DNA of 64,000 bases from Aspidapion aeneum (Eukaryota > Arthropoda > Insecta > Coleoptera > Brentidae), in NCBI GenBank assembly GCA_963576565.1, contig OY755038.1:135921348-135985347 (forward strand), given 5' to 3'. Below, piece by piece: positions 1 through 8,432 of the stretch (its first letter is position 1; every line of letters begins with the position of its first letter). The notes under the pieces are model-generated. The model had not been told where the DNA came from. It ran no database searches and saw only the letters and a program-made list of their open reading frames with translations. A program made the translations under genes and the position numbers.

Positions 1-885
1 CCAGACCAATCTTACTCGACTCTTGATTTCAGCTGTTTGGTTTTCTTATATATATATATTCCTCTACTTGTTCTATTTTCTCTTGATTTATTCTGATCGT
101 GATATCTCCATCTGTGGTTGTTATGATTTTAGTTTTAGTGTAGTTCACTCAAGCCTATATTTTTAGCTGCTGTATCTAGTTCTTCCAGCATTTTTATCAG
201 TTCTTTGTTATCTGTTATTACGGCGATTTCATCAGCATATCTGTGTATCTCTGATCTATTCGGCTATGAATTAAAGATACTTTTCTGCTCAGTGCTCAAT
301 GCTATCAAAAACTTTTTCAAAATCTATAAACGCAATATATAGTGGAATGTTGTATTCGTTGGCGCGTTTTATTAGAATTTTCATGGTTCGGTTCGATTCG
401 GTGGTCAACAGTACTGAAACCTTTCCTAAAGCCTGCTTGTTCTTTTGATTGAAAGCCGTTAAATTTTGTTGTTAGTCCATCTGTTAATATTTTCGTGAAA
501 AGCTTATAAATTACCTTGAGAAGTGTTATATGTCGATAGTTTTTAGGTCTGCTCTATCGCCTTTCCTGTATAGAATATGGTTCCAGTTGTTTGTGATTAT
601 TTTTTCTTTTAGTATTTTATTCAGTAAAATATGGAGAGTATTAACTACAGCTTTACCATCGTAGGTACTTGAGCATTTCTGCCGTTACTTCGTCTTTTCC
701 AGGTGATTTGTTATTTTTCATTTTCTTCAAGTCTTTCTTTATTTCCGATTTGCTTATTTCAAGTTGTAGCTCTGAGTTTATGTTCTTTATTTTTGTTTGG
801 AGTTTCTTTATGTTTTCTTGCGATGGTTCCCCTTTTGTTTGATATAATTCTGTATAGAATAGTTGGATAGTGGGATATTTTTAAT
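1..885 (-). pseudogene. LINE reverse transcriptase fragment, decayed
   Basis: Conceptual minus-strand translation gives non-LTR reverse transcriptase motifs in order: a linker ending near KSPGKDEV (about 690-715), KGDRADLKNYRHITLL (about 510-570), the catalytic block FIDFEKVFDSIE (about 300-335), then RYADEIAVI (about 215-243). The YADD box reads YADE (228-239), so the second catalytic aspartate is replaced. Frames change several times and the 3' part runs off the window start, so it is not functional. Known for the family: such a protein makes cDNA on nicked target DNA. Its endonuclease half lies at 1119-1790, separated by a younger insert. The clade is uncertain; RTE or a relative is likely. 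Confidence 0.8.
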
Positions 886-936
886 ATCCTCTTTAACTAA
901 AATTTCGGACTTCCATTGTCTTTATTTATTTTAAAA

Positions 937-979
937 CACGACGTTTCGGTTAGTAAGTATCTCTAACCATTATCAAGTG
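937..979 (-). ncRNA. Hammerhead ribozyme-like motif, left arm
   Basis: Read on the minus strand: stem I side CAC, core TTGATAA, extra T, stem II GGTTAG/CTAACC with loop AGATACTTA, then GAAAC, cleavage triplet GTC, and stem I side GTG. GAAACGTC with a minimal stem III is typical of Penelope-associated hammerheads. The core departs from CUGANGA at C3 (U) and G8 (A). These two bases pair in the known fold, so the changes are potentially compensatory. Activity is not established. Confidence 0.5.
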
Positions 980-990
980 TAAACAGTTTA

Positions 991-1033
991 CACTTGATAA
1001 CGGTTAGAGATACTTACTAACCGAAACATCGTG
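991..1033 (+). ncRNA. Hammerhead ribozyme-like motif, right arm
   Basis: This is the inverted partner of the motif at 937-979. It reads CAC, TTGATAA, C, GGTTAG...CTAACC, GAAAC, ATC, GTG. The cleavage triplet is ATC in place of GTC and the extra base before stem II is C. The two arms have therefore diverged slightly while keeping stem II intact. Confidence 0.45.
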
Positions 1034-1118
1034 TTTTAAAATAAAAGACAATGGAAGTCCGAAATTTTATTTCTACACAATCATTGTCTACGAGTTTCAA
1101 ACAAAGATCCTCTTTAAC

Positions 1119-1790
1119 GTTAGTTTCTATGCCGTTCATAAACTTTATTTTAATTATTTCATATCTACCTAGAATCGGCATTAGCCATTTCATACTTCTG
1201 TTGTTTTGTATAACTCTCTCAAATTTTATTTCTTGACTATTTCTTTTATTTTCTTTTATCATTTTTCGTATAGTTTTATTATTTCTGTGTAATCTATCGA
1301 TGTTCTTTTTCCTTCTTTCTCAAGGTTCCGCCTTTTTTCCATCAGTTTCTTTATTTCTTCTGATATACAATTTTTTGTATTTTTATCTTTTTTGCGATAA
1401 CTTTTCCTACTTTGGCCATAGCTCGTGTATATTTTCGTTTTCGCATCTTAAGTTTTGGGTTAGCTGTTTCTTTAGCTTTTCTCTGTATATAGCTTTATTT
1501 TGTGGAAGTTTATTCATGTCAAGTTGTTCATTGTTACTATTAATTTTTCTTTTCATTTCGAAACTGCTATCAATCCAGATTTTTGTTCTGACCATCCTGT
1601 GATCACTGCCTGTTGTAAACCTGTTTAGACTGTTACATACATCTCTAACGATATTTTTCTCAGTAGTCAGTTTGTAATCAATTGCGTTTTTCGTGATTCC
1701 ATTAGGGCTAAGTCATGTCCACTTTCGATGCGGTTTCTTTCTATAGAAGGAATTCGTTGCATAAAGGTGTTTTTCCTCTAGATAATTCAT
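1119..1790 (-). pseudogene. LINE AP-endonuclease C-terminal part and linker
   Basis: This is the upstream half of the same minus-strand LINE. A frame covering about 1407-1650 reads NRFTTGSDHRMVRTKIW, the SDH motif that closes the apurinic-type endonuclease domain of non-LTR retrotransposons. It is followed by a charged linker (KRKINSNNEQ and on). The frame at 1119-1262 (PILGRYEIIKIKFMNGIETNVKED) continues directly into the frame left of 886 once the 898-1106 insert and one target duplication are ignored. That shows the insert is secondary. Frameshifts near 1400 and 1690 break the gene. The 5' boundary is not clear. Confidence 0.7.
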
Positions 1791-2354
1791 TAAGGTTGTC
1801 TTTTATCTTTTTATAAATGATATCAACGTTAAATTAACGTAAACAAAAATAAAACAGTTTTTTCGCGAAGCTAATGTGATTTTGACGTTGATAAAAATCT
1901 ACTAAGAAGAATGGTTGTGATTTGATAATGGCGTTATTACAACACCGTTTTTAGCAACGTTATTTTTTATAACGTTAATGAATGACCTATTAAGCTTGTT
2001 TTCATATATAAAATAAACGTTTTCTTCTCGCAGCTTTTAAAATCAACGTTTTTTTTTCTCACGCGTTTTTTACGTGTTAAACACGTGATTGTGCTATGTG
2101 GGTTGTAGTTGCCACCACAATAAAGCCTTTTTTACTCCATAGTGCAGTGTTGCCGATATTTAATTTAATTCTAAATTATTTAGAAAAATCTTTCAGTCAC
2201 TGCTTTCAGTATATATACAACCTTTGTCAAGGACGGACGCATCTTGCCCAGTGTAGGGCATAAATATGTAGGTAAGAAAAAGTAGATATATTTTCTGAGT
2301 TAAGGCTTGAAACAAATGTACAGTCCTTACACCGGTTACTATTATTATGATGAT
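1791..2354. other. Unassigned AT-rich sequence
   Basis: No coding region, terminal repeat or RNA gene is recognisable. The short element AACGTT recurs (about 1835-2050), possibly the tail of a decayed repeat. Confidence 0.4.
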
Positions 2355-2625
2355 ATATGATATTTTCGGAAAACTCGGGAATTTTTTGGAAAAACTCAAG
2401 AAATTTTTATAAAACTTGGGAAATGTCAGGAAAAACTCAGAAAATGTCTGAAAAATTTGGGAAATGTTTGGAAAATCTCGGGAATTTTTCGGAAAAAACA
2501 AGAATGTTAGGAAACACTCGGGAACTGTTCGGAAAAACTCGACAAATTTCCATAAAACTTGGGATATGTTCAAAAAACTCGAGAAATGTTTAGAAAAATT
2601 AAAAAATGTTCAGAAAAAGTCGGAT
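2355..2625. repeat. Degenerate minisatellite, about 20-24 bp unit
   Basis: About a dozen imperfect units of the form GGAAAAACTCGGGAAATTTT follow one another, varying in length and sequence. The open frames on both strands here are by-products of the repeat (the minus frame reads as FxxTFPxF-type repeats) and are not a gene. Confidence 0.75.
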
Positions 2626-2709
2626 TTAATTTAATCAGCTCGTTAAACTGTCTAACACCATTTTCATGAAAATTGGTCCAGTGATTCCGGCGCTATCGGG
2701 GGCCGGACA

Positions 2710-2710
<1 letters not shown>

Positions 2711-2740
<30 letters not shown>
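2711..2740. repeat. (AC)15 microsatellite
   Basis: Fifteen perfect AC units follow a block reading TGAAAATTGGTCCAGTGATT...GGCCGGACAG. Similar blocks before CA or CAGA microsatellites are common in insect repeats, so this is probably the end of a dispersed element. Confidence 0.85.
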
Positions 2741-2741
<1 letters not shown>

Positions 2742-3029
2742 ATCACAAGCGAAAATACTAGACATGTTGTAAATTTTTTAGTTTTTGAAGTTGGGAATTT
2801 TAACATTTAACGGAAGAGCCTATTTACAAAATTTTAATCAGATTGGTATATGTCAGGGATGATAATAAAAACTTGAGAATTATAAGGATCATTTGAGTCC
2901 CCAAGCAAATGACATTTCATAAATATTTTTTTTGTTATTTTGGTTTGAATGAATTCTTGACATTATTATAAAGCAAAGTATTTGTTAAAAGTCTTCATTG
3001 ATTTAAGTACAATTTTGGAAACAGAGGGG

Positions 3030-3449
3030 CTAGGGTGACACCAAGTGCAGTTTGGAATTTTCTAAACCATAGTTCCTTTGAAGATTTAGAAGTTGGCTTG
3101 GATCAGTTGGAGTAGGGTCGTCAGTTTTCATTGAAGAAATACAATTGGCGCAATTATTAAATTTATTTAATGTTTTTCTCACTAAAAATCCAGCGTAGTA
3201 ATTTACTGAGCAATCTTCAAGAGAACCAGATTTAGGCAAATAGTCATTATCAGTTGTGCCTGTCGATGTTGGTTTGGCAAAATAGTCAGATTTGGTTTTG
3301 GACGTGTTGAAGAATTCAAAATAACGTTTTCGGCTTGACACCCGGGAGAGTTTGAGTATTTTGAGGGTTATACAAAGGAAGGGGTTAATTGGAGCAATTA
3401 TATTCTTCCAAGATTGGTAAAAAGTGAGATTTTTTTTACAAAAATGCAA
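3030..3449 (-). pseudogene. P-element/THAP9-like transposase C-terminal remnant
   Basis: A 139-residue frame contains DCSVNYYAGFLVRKTLNKF, then CANC, then a polar stretch and YGLENSKLHL. This arrangement (an AGY-type 'xYxAGFxxRK' block followed by CxxC) resembles the C-terminal region of P-element-type and THAP9-like transposases, in which the CxxC lies after the last catalytic part. Only this end is present: no THAP zinc finger, no RNase H-like catalytic core and no terminal inverted repeats are seen nearby. The assignment is by motif memory only. Alternatively it is a host-derived domain of the same family. Confidence 0.5.
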
Positions 3450-4435
3450 AGTTTTTGCCCGCAGCGCATAAAACTTTCTTTATTATTACTGAAATTGTAC
3501 CTCTTTTATTGGTATTCGTTTAAAAATGAGGTAAGTAAAGTAAAGTAATCCCTGCTTATGTAAAAAATTTACATAAACTGCATAAAATTTTGTTTGGGTG
3601 ACCTTAATACAGATTAGTAAGTGCTACTAGTTATTTAGTATGTGTGGCTTGACTGAATTGCCCCTCCCAAGATCAAGCCCTGGATACGCAACTGCAACCG
3701 CCACTTTTGGTTTTTGAGAGATTATCATCGGCGTATCTTGGGGGCCAAGAAGGTTTATTGGCTTCCCTGATGTATCTTAGGTCTTCCCTATCAGCATCGT
3801 AGCTAGTCTCAGTTTTCAGGGTGGGCCGTGGCGTAGGTTTATTTTTGCATAGATTTTTTCATAGTAGAAGGTAGCGGTGACCTGATATTCATCAGGAGAA
3901 GGGATAGCCTCTTGTGCTCCCCTAGCTACCGCAATGCCCTACCCTCTACTAATAAAAAATACAGAAATAATATACCTAAAATGTGTATCACACAAAACAA
4001 AGGCCACAGCCTCGCTTAAAAACTAGGCTAGCTTAAGGTCTTAAATAAGGGTGAAGTAGGTAACAGGGGTAATTACCCCTCCCTAAATTAATTAATTGGG
4101 GATATATTATATTACTATGATTTTTTTTTTATATTTGTAATTCTTGGGCGGTGGAGATTACAAAAAATGTATTTCTTTATGGACTGACCTCTTGTTTTAT
4201 TTGTAGGTTTTTACATTTTTTGTTCAAAATTCATAAAAAAATAAATATATGTATAAGTAGATAAATATAAAATTTCAAATATTAAATAAAATTCATAAAA
4301 TATCGAATATCGAAAACCAAAAGTCAAAAGTAACAGATAAAATTCAATTTGTCAGTTGGATTATTTATATTTTTTTACTAGAAAAGCGATTTACATTAAA
4401 TTGTCAAGCGTCCCAGGTTCTATACGCGAACTCAC
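3450..4435. other. Unassigned intergenic sequence
   Basis: No frame, RNA or terminal repeat can be supported. The GC-richer part around 3640-3960 contains no recognisable motif, and 4070-4330 is AT-rich. Confidence 0.4.
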
Positions 4436-4438
4436 TAA

Positions 4439-4581
4439 GGGCCGGTTTTTCAATAGAGGGTTAGACCTGACCCGTGGGGTTATCTTTGATAGCTGTCTTT
4501 TTTTGGCATGTGGTAAATATGTCAGTCATCTCTTTTTTTAACCCACGTGTCAGGGCTGATCCTCTATTGAGAAACTAGCCC
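4439..4581. mobile_element. PIF/Harbinger-type MITE (143 bp)
   Basis: The left end GGGCCGGTTTTTCAATAGAG and the right end (inverse GGGCTAGTTTCTCAATAGAG) form terminal inverted repeats of about 40 bp. They are flanked by TAA at 4436-4438 and 4582-4584. A 3-bp TWA duplication with GGGCC-type ends fits PIF/Harbinger. It is too short to code; the transposase must come from elsewhere. Confidence 0.8.
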
Positions 4582-4584
4582 TAA

Positions 4585-5372
4585 ATGTCCACCTATTGAA
4601 AATTCAATATAAGCAGGGAAAAGTAGGACGATTGTAAGGTAGATAGGTATAATTGTTATGGCAACACCGCCGAGTCTTTCAGAGGAGACAATTTGCAATA
4701 AACATCTACACCGTCGCGTCGTGTATAGCCATCTGGAGATTTCGGTAACTGGGGCCATTTTTAAATTACCTGTCTGTAAATTGTAGAAAACAGTCTTTAA
4801 TTAGACCAATATATTTTCTAATTAATTAAAGTAACGTAGTATTCACATATTGATTGAAAACTTCAGGTTCAAAAAAAATAAAGCTTGCCTAATACCCAGA
4901 ACACCTAGGTCTTATAAATGGCTGTACGCGCCTGCTGGCGCCATTTCTTTTTTTTTTCAAAATACAGACCATTAAAATATATTGTATATATTTTTTAGGG
5001 CAGATTAGATACACAATTGTGACTGAGTACAGTGTTTAAAAATATATACATTTTAAACCACAAAATATATTGAAATTCGGCATTGAATAAATTTTCTTGC
5101 AACCGTTTGTGTAATAACTAAAATATACTGTTAGAACTTTAGTTTTGAAAATATTAAAAATAAACGTAAAATTCAATTTTAAAGCAATTTTTTTTAACCT
5201 ATAATTTATTCCAGGATTAACATTATTATTGATAAATGGACACAAGTGACAGGGTGTAAAATCTACAAACATTTTTACAAACTTTTTTGGTTGATATCGT
5301 TTTTGAAAGGTTAGATTTCAGCAAAAATTAAAAAACATGCTAAGAATTATCATTTTGTACAATTCTCAAAAC
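4585..5372. other. Unassigned AT-rich sequence
   Basis: No recognisable gene or repeat boundary. Short open frames on the minus strand have no known motif. Confidence 0.4.
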
Positions 5373-5485
5373 ATAACGGAAATTAAAACTGTTTGGTTTT
5401 CACTCTCTGCAACGTCGATCACGAGGATACGAGTGATCCCCGTCTGGAACACGTCCTGATAGTCAGGAACAAATGTTCCATGCCA

Positions 5486-5533
5486 ATCCACGACCGGACC
5501 GGTTTCGACCTTTTGGGCCATCCTCAGGTGAAT
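5486..5533 (-). ncRNA. Hammerhead ribozyme-like motif, unit 1
   Basis: In RNA sense: stem I AUUCAC pairs with GUGGAU (one G-U); core CUGAGGA fits CUGANGA; stem II GGCC/GGUC closes a CAAAA loop; GAAA follows; stem III is CCG/CGG-type (ACCGGUCCGGU) with a 3-nt loop; the predicted cleavage is after GGUC, between 5492 and 5491. One U lies unpaired between the core and stem II. Confidence 0.7.
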
Positions 5534-5759
5534 GTAGGCGATAGCTTCGTGTAGAGCATAAGTTGTGTCAAACCACCAGAAACAACTACTCCGAGGGAAA
5601 ATACCCCTACCGGCATTGAATTATACTGATGGTTTGAGGCTTTCGTTGGGAACTTGTTAAAACTGTTTGGTTTCCACTCTCTGCAACGTCGATCACGAGG
5701 ATACGAGTGATCCCCGTCTGGAACACGTCCTGATAGTCAGGAACAAATGTTCCATGCCA

Positions 5760-5807
5760 ATCCACGACCGGACCGGTTTCGACCTTTTGGGCCATCCTCA
5801 GGTGAAT
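5760..5807 (-). ncRNA. Hammerhead ribozyme-like motif, unit 2
   Basis: Same as unit 1, with all stems intact: stem I, core CUGAGGA, stem II GGCC/GGUC, GAAA, four-pair stem III and GUC cleavage triplet. It lies exactly 274 bp from unit 1. Confidence 0.7.
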
Positions 5808-6033
5808 GTAGGCGATAGCTCCGTGTAGAGCATAAGTTGTGTCAAAGCACCAGAAACAACTACTCCGAGGGAAAATACCCCTACCGGCATTGAATTATAC
5901 TGATAGTTTGAGGCTTTCGTTGGGAACTTGTTAAAACTGTTTGGTTTCCACTCTCTGCAACGTCGATCACGAGGATACGAGTGATCCCCGTCTGGAACAC
6001 GTCCTGATAGTCAGGAACAAATGTTCCATGCCA

Positions 6034-6081
6034 ATCCACGACCGGACCGGTTTCGACCTTTTGAGCCATCCTCAGGTGAAT
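6034..6081 (-). ncRNA. Hammerhead ribozyme-like motif, unit 3
   Basis: One change in stem II (GGCU/GGUC) keeps pairing through a U-G wobble. The rest is as in units 1 and 2. Confidence 0.65.
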
Positions 6082-6307
6082 GTAGGCGATAGCTCCGTGT
6101 AGAGCATAAGTTGTGTCAAACCACCAGAAACAACTACTCCGAGGGAAAATACCCCTACCGGCATTGAATTATACTGATGGTTTGAGGCTTTCGTTGGGAA
6201 CTTGTTAAAACTGTTTGGTTTCCACTCTCTGCAACGTCGATCACGAGGATACGAGTGATCCCCGTCTGGAACACGTCCTGATAGTCAGGAACAAATGTTC
6301 CATGCCA

Positions 6308-6355
6308 ATCCACGACCGGACCGGTTTCGAACTTTTGGGCCATCCTCAGGTGAAT
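6308..6355 (-). ncRNA. Hammerhead ribozyme-like motif, unit 4, weakened
   Basis: Stem II reads GGCC/GUUC, which introduces a C-U mismatch, so this unit probably folds less well. The core, stem I, stem III and cleavage triplet are unchanged. Confidence 0.6.
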
Positions 6356-6380
6356 GTAGGCGATAGCGATAACGGAAATT

Positions 6381-7092
6381 GTCCGAAAATTTGTTTTAAA
6401 CTTCTTATCCCCCCGAAATTTTTTCCTGGGTAACGGCCCTTCTAAAGGGATTATTGTAAAGGTCGGTTCAGCCTCATAAATTACATTTGATTAATAGTGG
6501 CGGATCAAGATAAAAAAAATTGGAGAGCCCTAAAATAAAACTAAATTATTTCGTTTTTGCAAATGTGGTGAGTTCGGGTAGGCCAAAAAATACTGGATAC
6601 CGTTATAAATTTCGAACCGATTTTAATGAAACAGGGAGTTATTTGCAGAGAATTCATCATGCTTTTGAGCAGGTACATTTTTTTTCCGATACCTTGAAAT
6701 CCAAGATTTAAATTTGTAGAAAAGCTCTATTTTTGCCACGCATAATAAAGGTAAAAATCATAAAAATTGGTTCAACAAATCCCAAAAGTTAAAAGCAAAC
6801 GTTTAAAATTGCAACCTTGGATTTATGACGTCACACAGATGCTCTTACTCAAATTTGAGGGAACTAGATGGTGACTTAAAATGGAATGCTTCATAACCAA
6901 TCGATTTGGGGTAGTCCAAACTTCTTTCCTAATTTATTTTTGGGTACAAAAAGTTACTTTTTTAATTTTTAAAATATAAAGCTAATTTCTTTACTATTTT
7001 AGTTGCTGTTCTATTACAAACAAAAAACGTATTAACAGTTTTTCTGTAAAACGAATTTGGCCAAAGTTATAAGCCAAAGTTTTTGAAAAAAC
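6381..7092. other. Old repeat-derived sequence flanking the BEL/Pao insertion
   Basis: A block at 6575-6680 (GGGTAGGCCAAAAAATACTG) resembles the end of the TA-flanked palindromic family at 15418 and 53962. A block at 6820-6890 (CTTGGATTTATGACGTCACA) is related to 14465-14535 just beyond the BEL/Pao element. The BEL/Pao element therefore seems to have landed inside, or next to, an older repeat. No coding region. Confidence 0.4.
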
Positions 7093-7097
7093 ATGAT

Positions 7098-7564
7098 TGT
7101 TCGGTCCTCAATACATTCATTTCGTGTGGATGTTAGAATTTAGTTATTTTATTTTTACTTTTTATTGGATAAGATATTTTTTGGCTCACTGTGTAGAATT
7201 GGGATTTGTTCACCTTTAGCCTGTAGCTTTTAGAAAAATATAATGAAAAATTAGTGTGAATTTAGTAGTTCAAGGGGATATATCGTATCAAATCCCTATT
7301 CAATCACACGGTGTGCAATCAAGCGAAGCATTTTTTAGTTAGATAATTTTAAGTAAATTAGATTTACGAATTTTCGCGAGTGTTTTCCCTCGTCCTCCCT
7401 TCCTTAAAACCTCTGTAATGGAAACCCCTCAACAGAACTGCTGAAGCCAGGATAAAGGCGGCCGCCCATCGACCCCACAACGCAGCAACGAACAGTGAGT
7501 AGAACAAAACCATTTATACAGTCCATTTTAAATCTCTCCTGAGTAAATTACTCAACACCCACCA
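7098..7564 (+). repeat. BEL/Pao 1, 5' LTR (467 bp)
   Basis: Starts TGTTCGGTCC and ends CACCCACCA. Compared with the 3' LTR it has 42 extra bases after AGCCTGTAG (about 7230-7271), ending in a second TAGTAG-like segment, and substitutions at three sites. Confidence 0.95.
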
Positions 7565-7568
7565 TTTT

Positions 7569-7587
7569 TGGTCCTTTTCGCCAGATC
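7569..7587 (+). promoter_or_regulatory. Probable tRNA primer binding site
   Basis: TGGTCCTTTTCGCCAGATC lies 4 nt after the LTR. TGG complements the CCA end of a tRNA. It shares TGGTCCTT with the clearer site of BEL/Pao 2 at 37416-37435, so the same primer tRNA may be used, though the later bases are diverged. Confidence 0.55.
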
Positions 7588-8432
7588 CTTTCTAGCGTTA
7601 CTCCTACTTTACTACCCTAATCGTCGTTTTTTTTTATATAGTAGGTAGACTTTTTGATAAAAATACATAGTGACTTTGATCCGCCTTTCACTAAACTCAA
7701 AGTTAGGAGTAAACTAATCGGCATATAGTCATTAATTAATATAAATTTTTAGAGTTCTTGCTGTAAAACATTCACACAAAATTTCCAATTATAGGTCGTG
7801 CATTTATTCAAATTGAATAAATCAATTTCTTTATCGCCTTTTTTTTGGCTTTGCTTCGAGGAAAAGCAGTCAAGCAGCCGGTCTCTCGCTTGAAACGGGA
7901 AGGGATTCTCATATAGTATAGAACGTATAGTCGTCTCAGTTAGCGCTTGCTTCACCGTTGATTTCACACTCGCAATTAGAATTTAGCCACACTCCATATT
8001 AGAATTTACTGTATGCATTGCTTTAGTACTGTGTCCAGCCATTAGTCATACACAGTGACACGTATAAATTGAAAATTGTAGTAGCTTTTTTCTGAAACCA
8101 TAAAATAATTAATTATAGATGCTAATTAGGTAAATAACTGATAAAATTAATTGCGTATTTAGTAGTAGGAGCATTTTTTCTTAAAATTTCCAATTAATTG
8201 CTCAATTTATTAGTTGAGAAAAAATAGTAGAAAAATTTTGTTTTCAACAAATAGTAGCACTCGTTTACCACGTTTAGACAACTTCATTAAATTGGTAGTT
8301 AGTGGATTTCTAGCCATTTATTAAGTTTAAAATTTAACTTAGGAAATAAATAATTTTTTTTTAATTTTTTAAATTTAAAATATAAAACAGATTTTTTTAT
8401 AATTTTTAATTTGGTTTAATTATTAAGCTACA
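7588..8432 (+). other. BEL/Pao 1 untranslated leader
   Basis: An 845-bp AT-rich stretch between the primer site and the Gag start. It contains no supported coding frame; packaging signals could lie here but none is recognisable. Confidence 0.5.

Larger units (their letters stand above)
898..1106. mobile_element. Palindromic Penelope-like insert with 12-bp target duplication
   Basis: The 12-bp direct repeat ATCCTCTTTAAC flanks the insert at 886-897 and 1107-1118. The insert is dominated by a nearly perfect palindrome: left arm 899-984, one-base spacer at 985, right arm 986-1068, then a 38-bp tail. Each arm contains a TTGATAA...GAAAC...GTG block that resembles the hammerhead motifs in Penelope-like element ends. 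No protein is encoded. Penelope assignment is inference from the inverted termini and the GAAACGTC block; a foldback MITE is the alternative, but 12-bp duplications are unusual for common DNA transposons. Confidence 0.65.
5385..6368 (-). mobile_element. Candidate retrozyme: 3.6 tandem 274-bp units with hammerheads
   Basis: Four head-to-tail copies (three complete periods of 274 bp plus part) differ at only a few sites. Each carries, on the minus strand, a sequence that folds as a type I hammerhead ribozyme. The whole array is flanked by a 12-bp direct repeat ATAACGGAAATT (5373-5384 and 6369-6380), so it was inserted as one piece. Small tandem, hammerhead-bearing, non-coding retroelements with target duplications are known in animals as retrozymes, thought to be moved by Penelope-like machinery and to yield circular RNA. 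The 62-residue frame repeated in each unit is a by-product of the period (274 is not a multiple of 3) and has no protein motif. The 5' end of the insert in RNA sense lies 13 nt upstream of a ribozyme stem I. Confidence 0.75.

Noticed and set aside
2193..2593. Phe-rich frames on both strands
   Set aside because: They follow the period of the 20-24 bp minisatellite.
5450..5500. Plus-strand hammerhead starting CTGATAG in the 274-bp unit
   Set aside because: CTGATAG does not fit CUGANGA and no GAAA or stem II follows; only the minus strand forms the fold.
5607..6343. Three identical 62-residue minus-strand frames repeated every 274 bp, as a repeated small protein gene
   Set aside because: The frames follow from the tandem repeat, span the ribozyme, have no known domain, and the period is not a multiple of three. 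A structural RNA explains the conservation better.
5385..6368. CRISPR array
   Set aside because: The units are contiguous 274-bp copies without unique spacers, in eukaryotic DNA, with target duplications.
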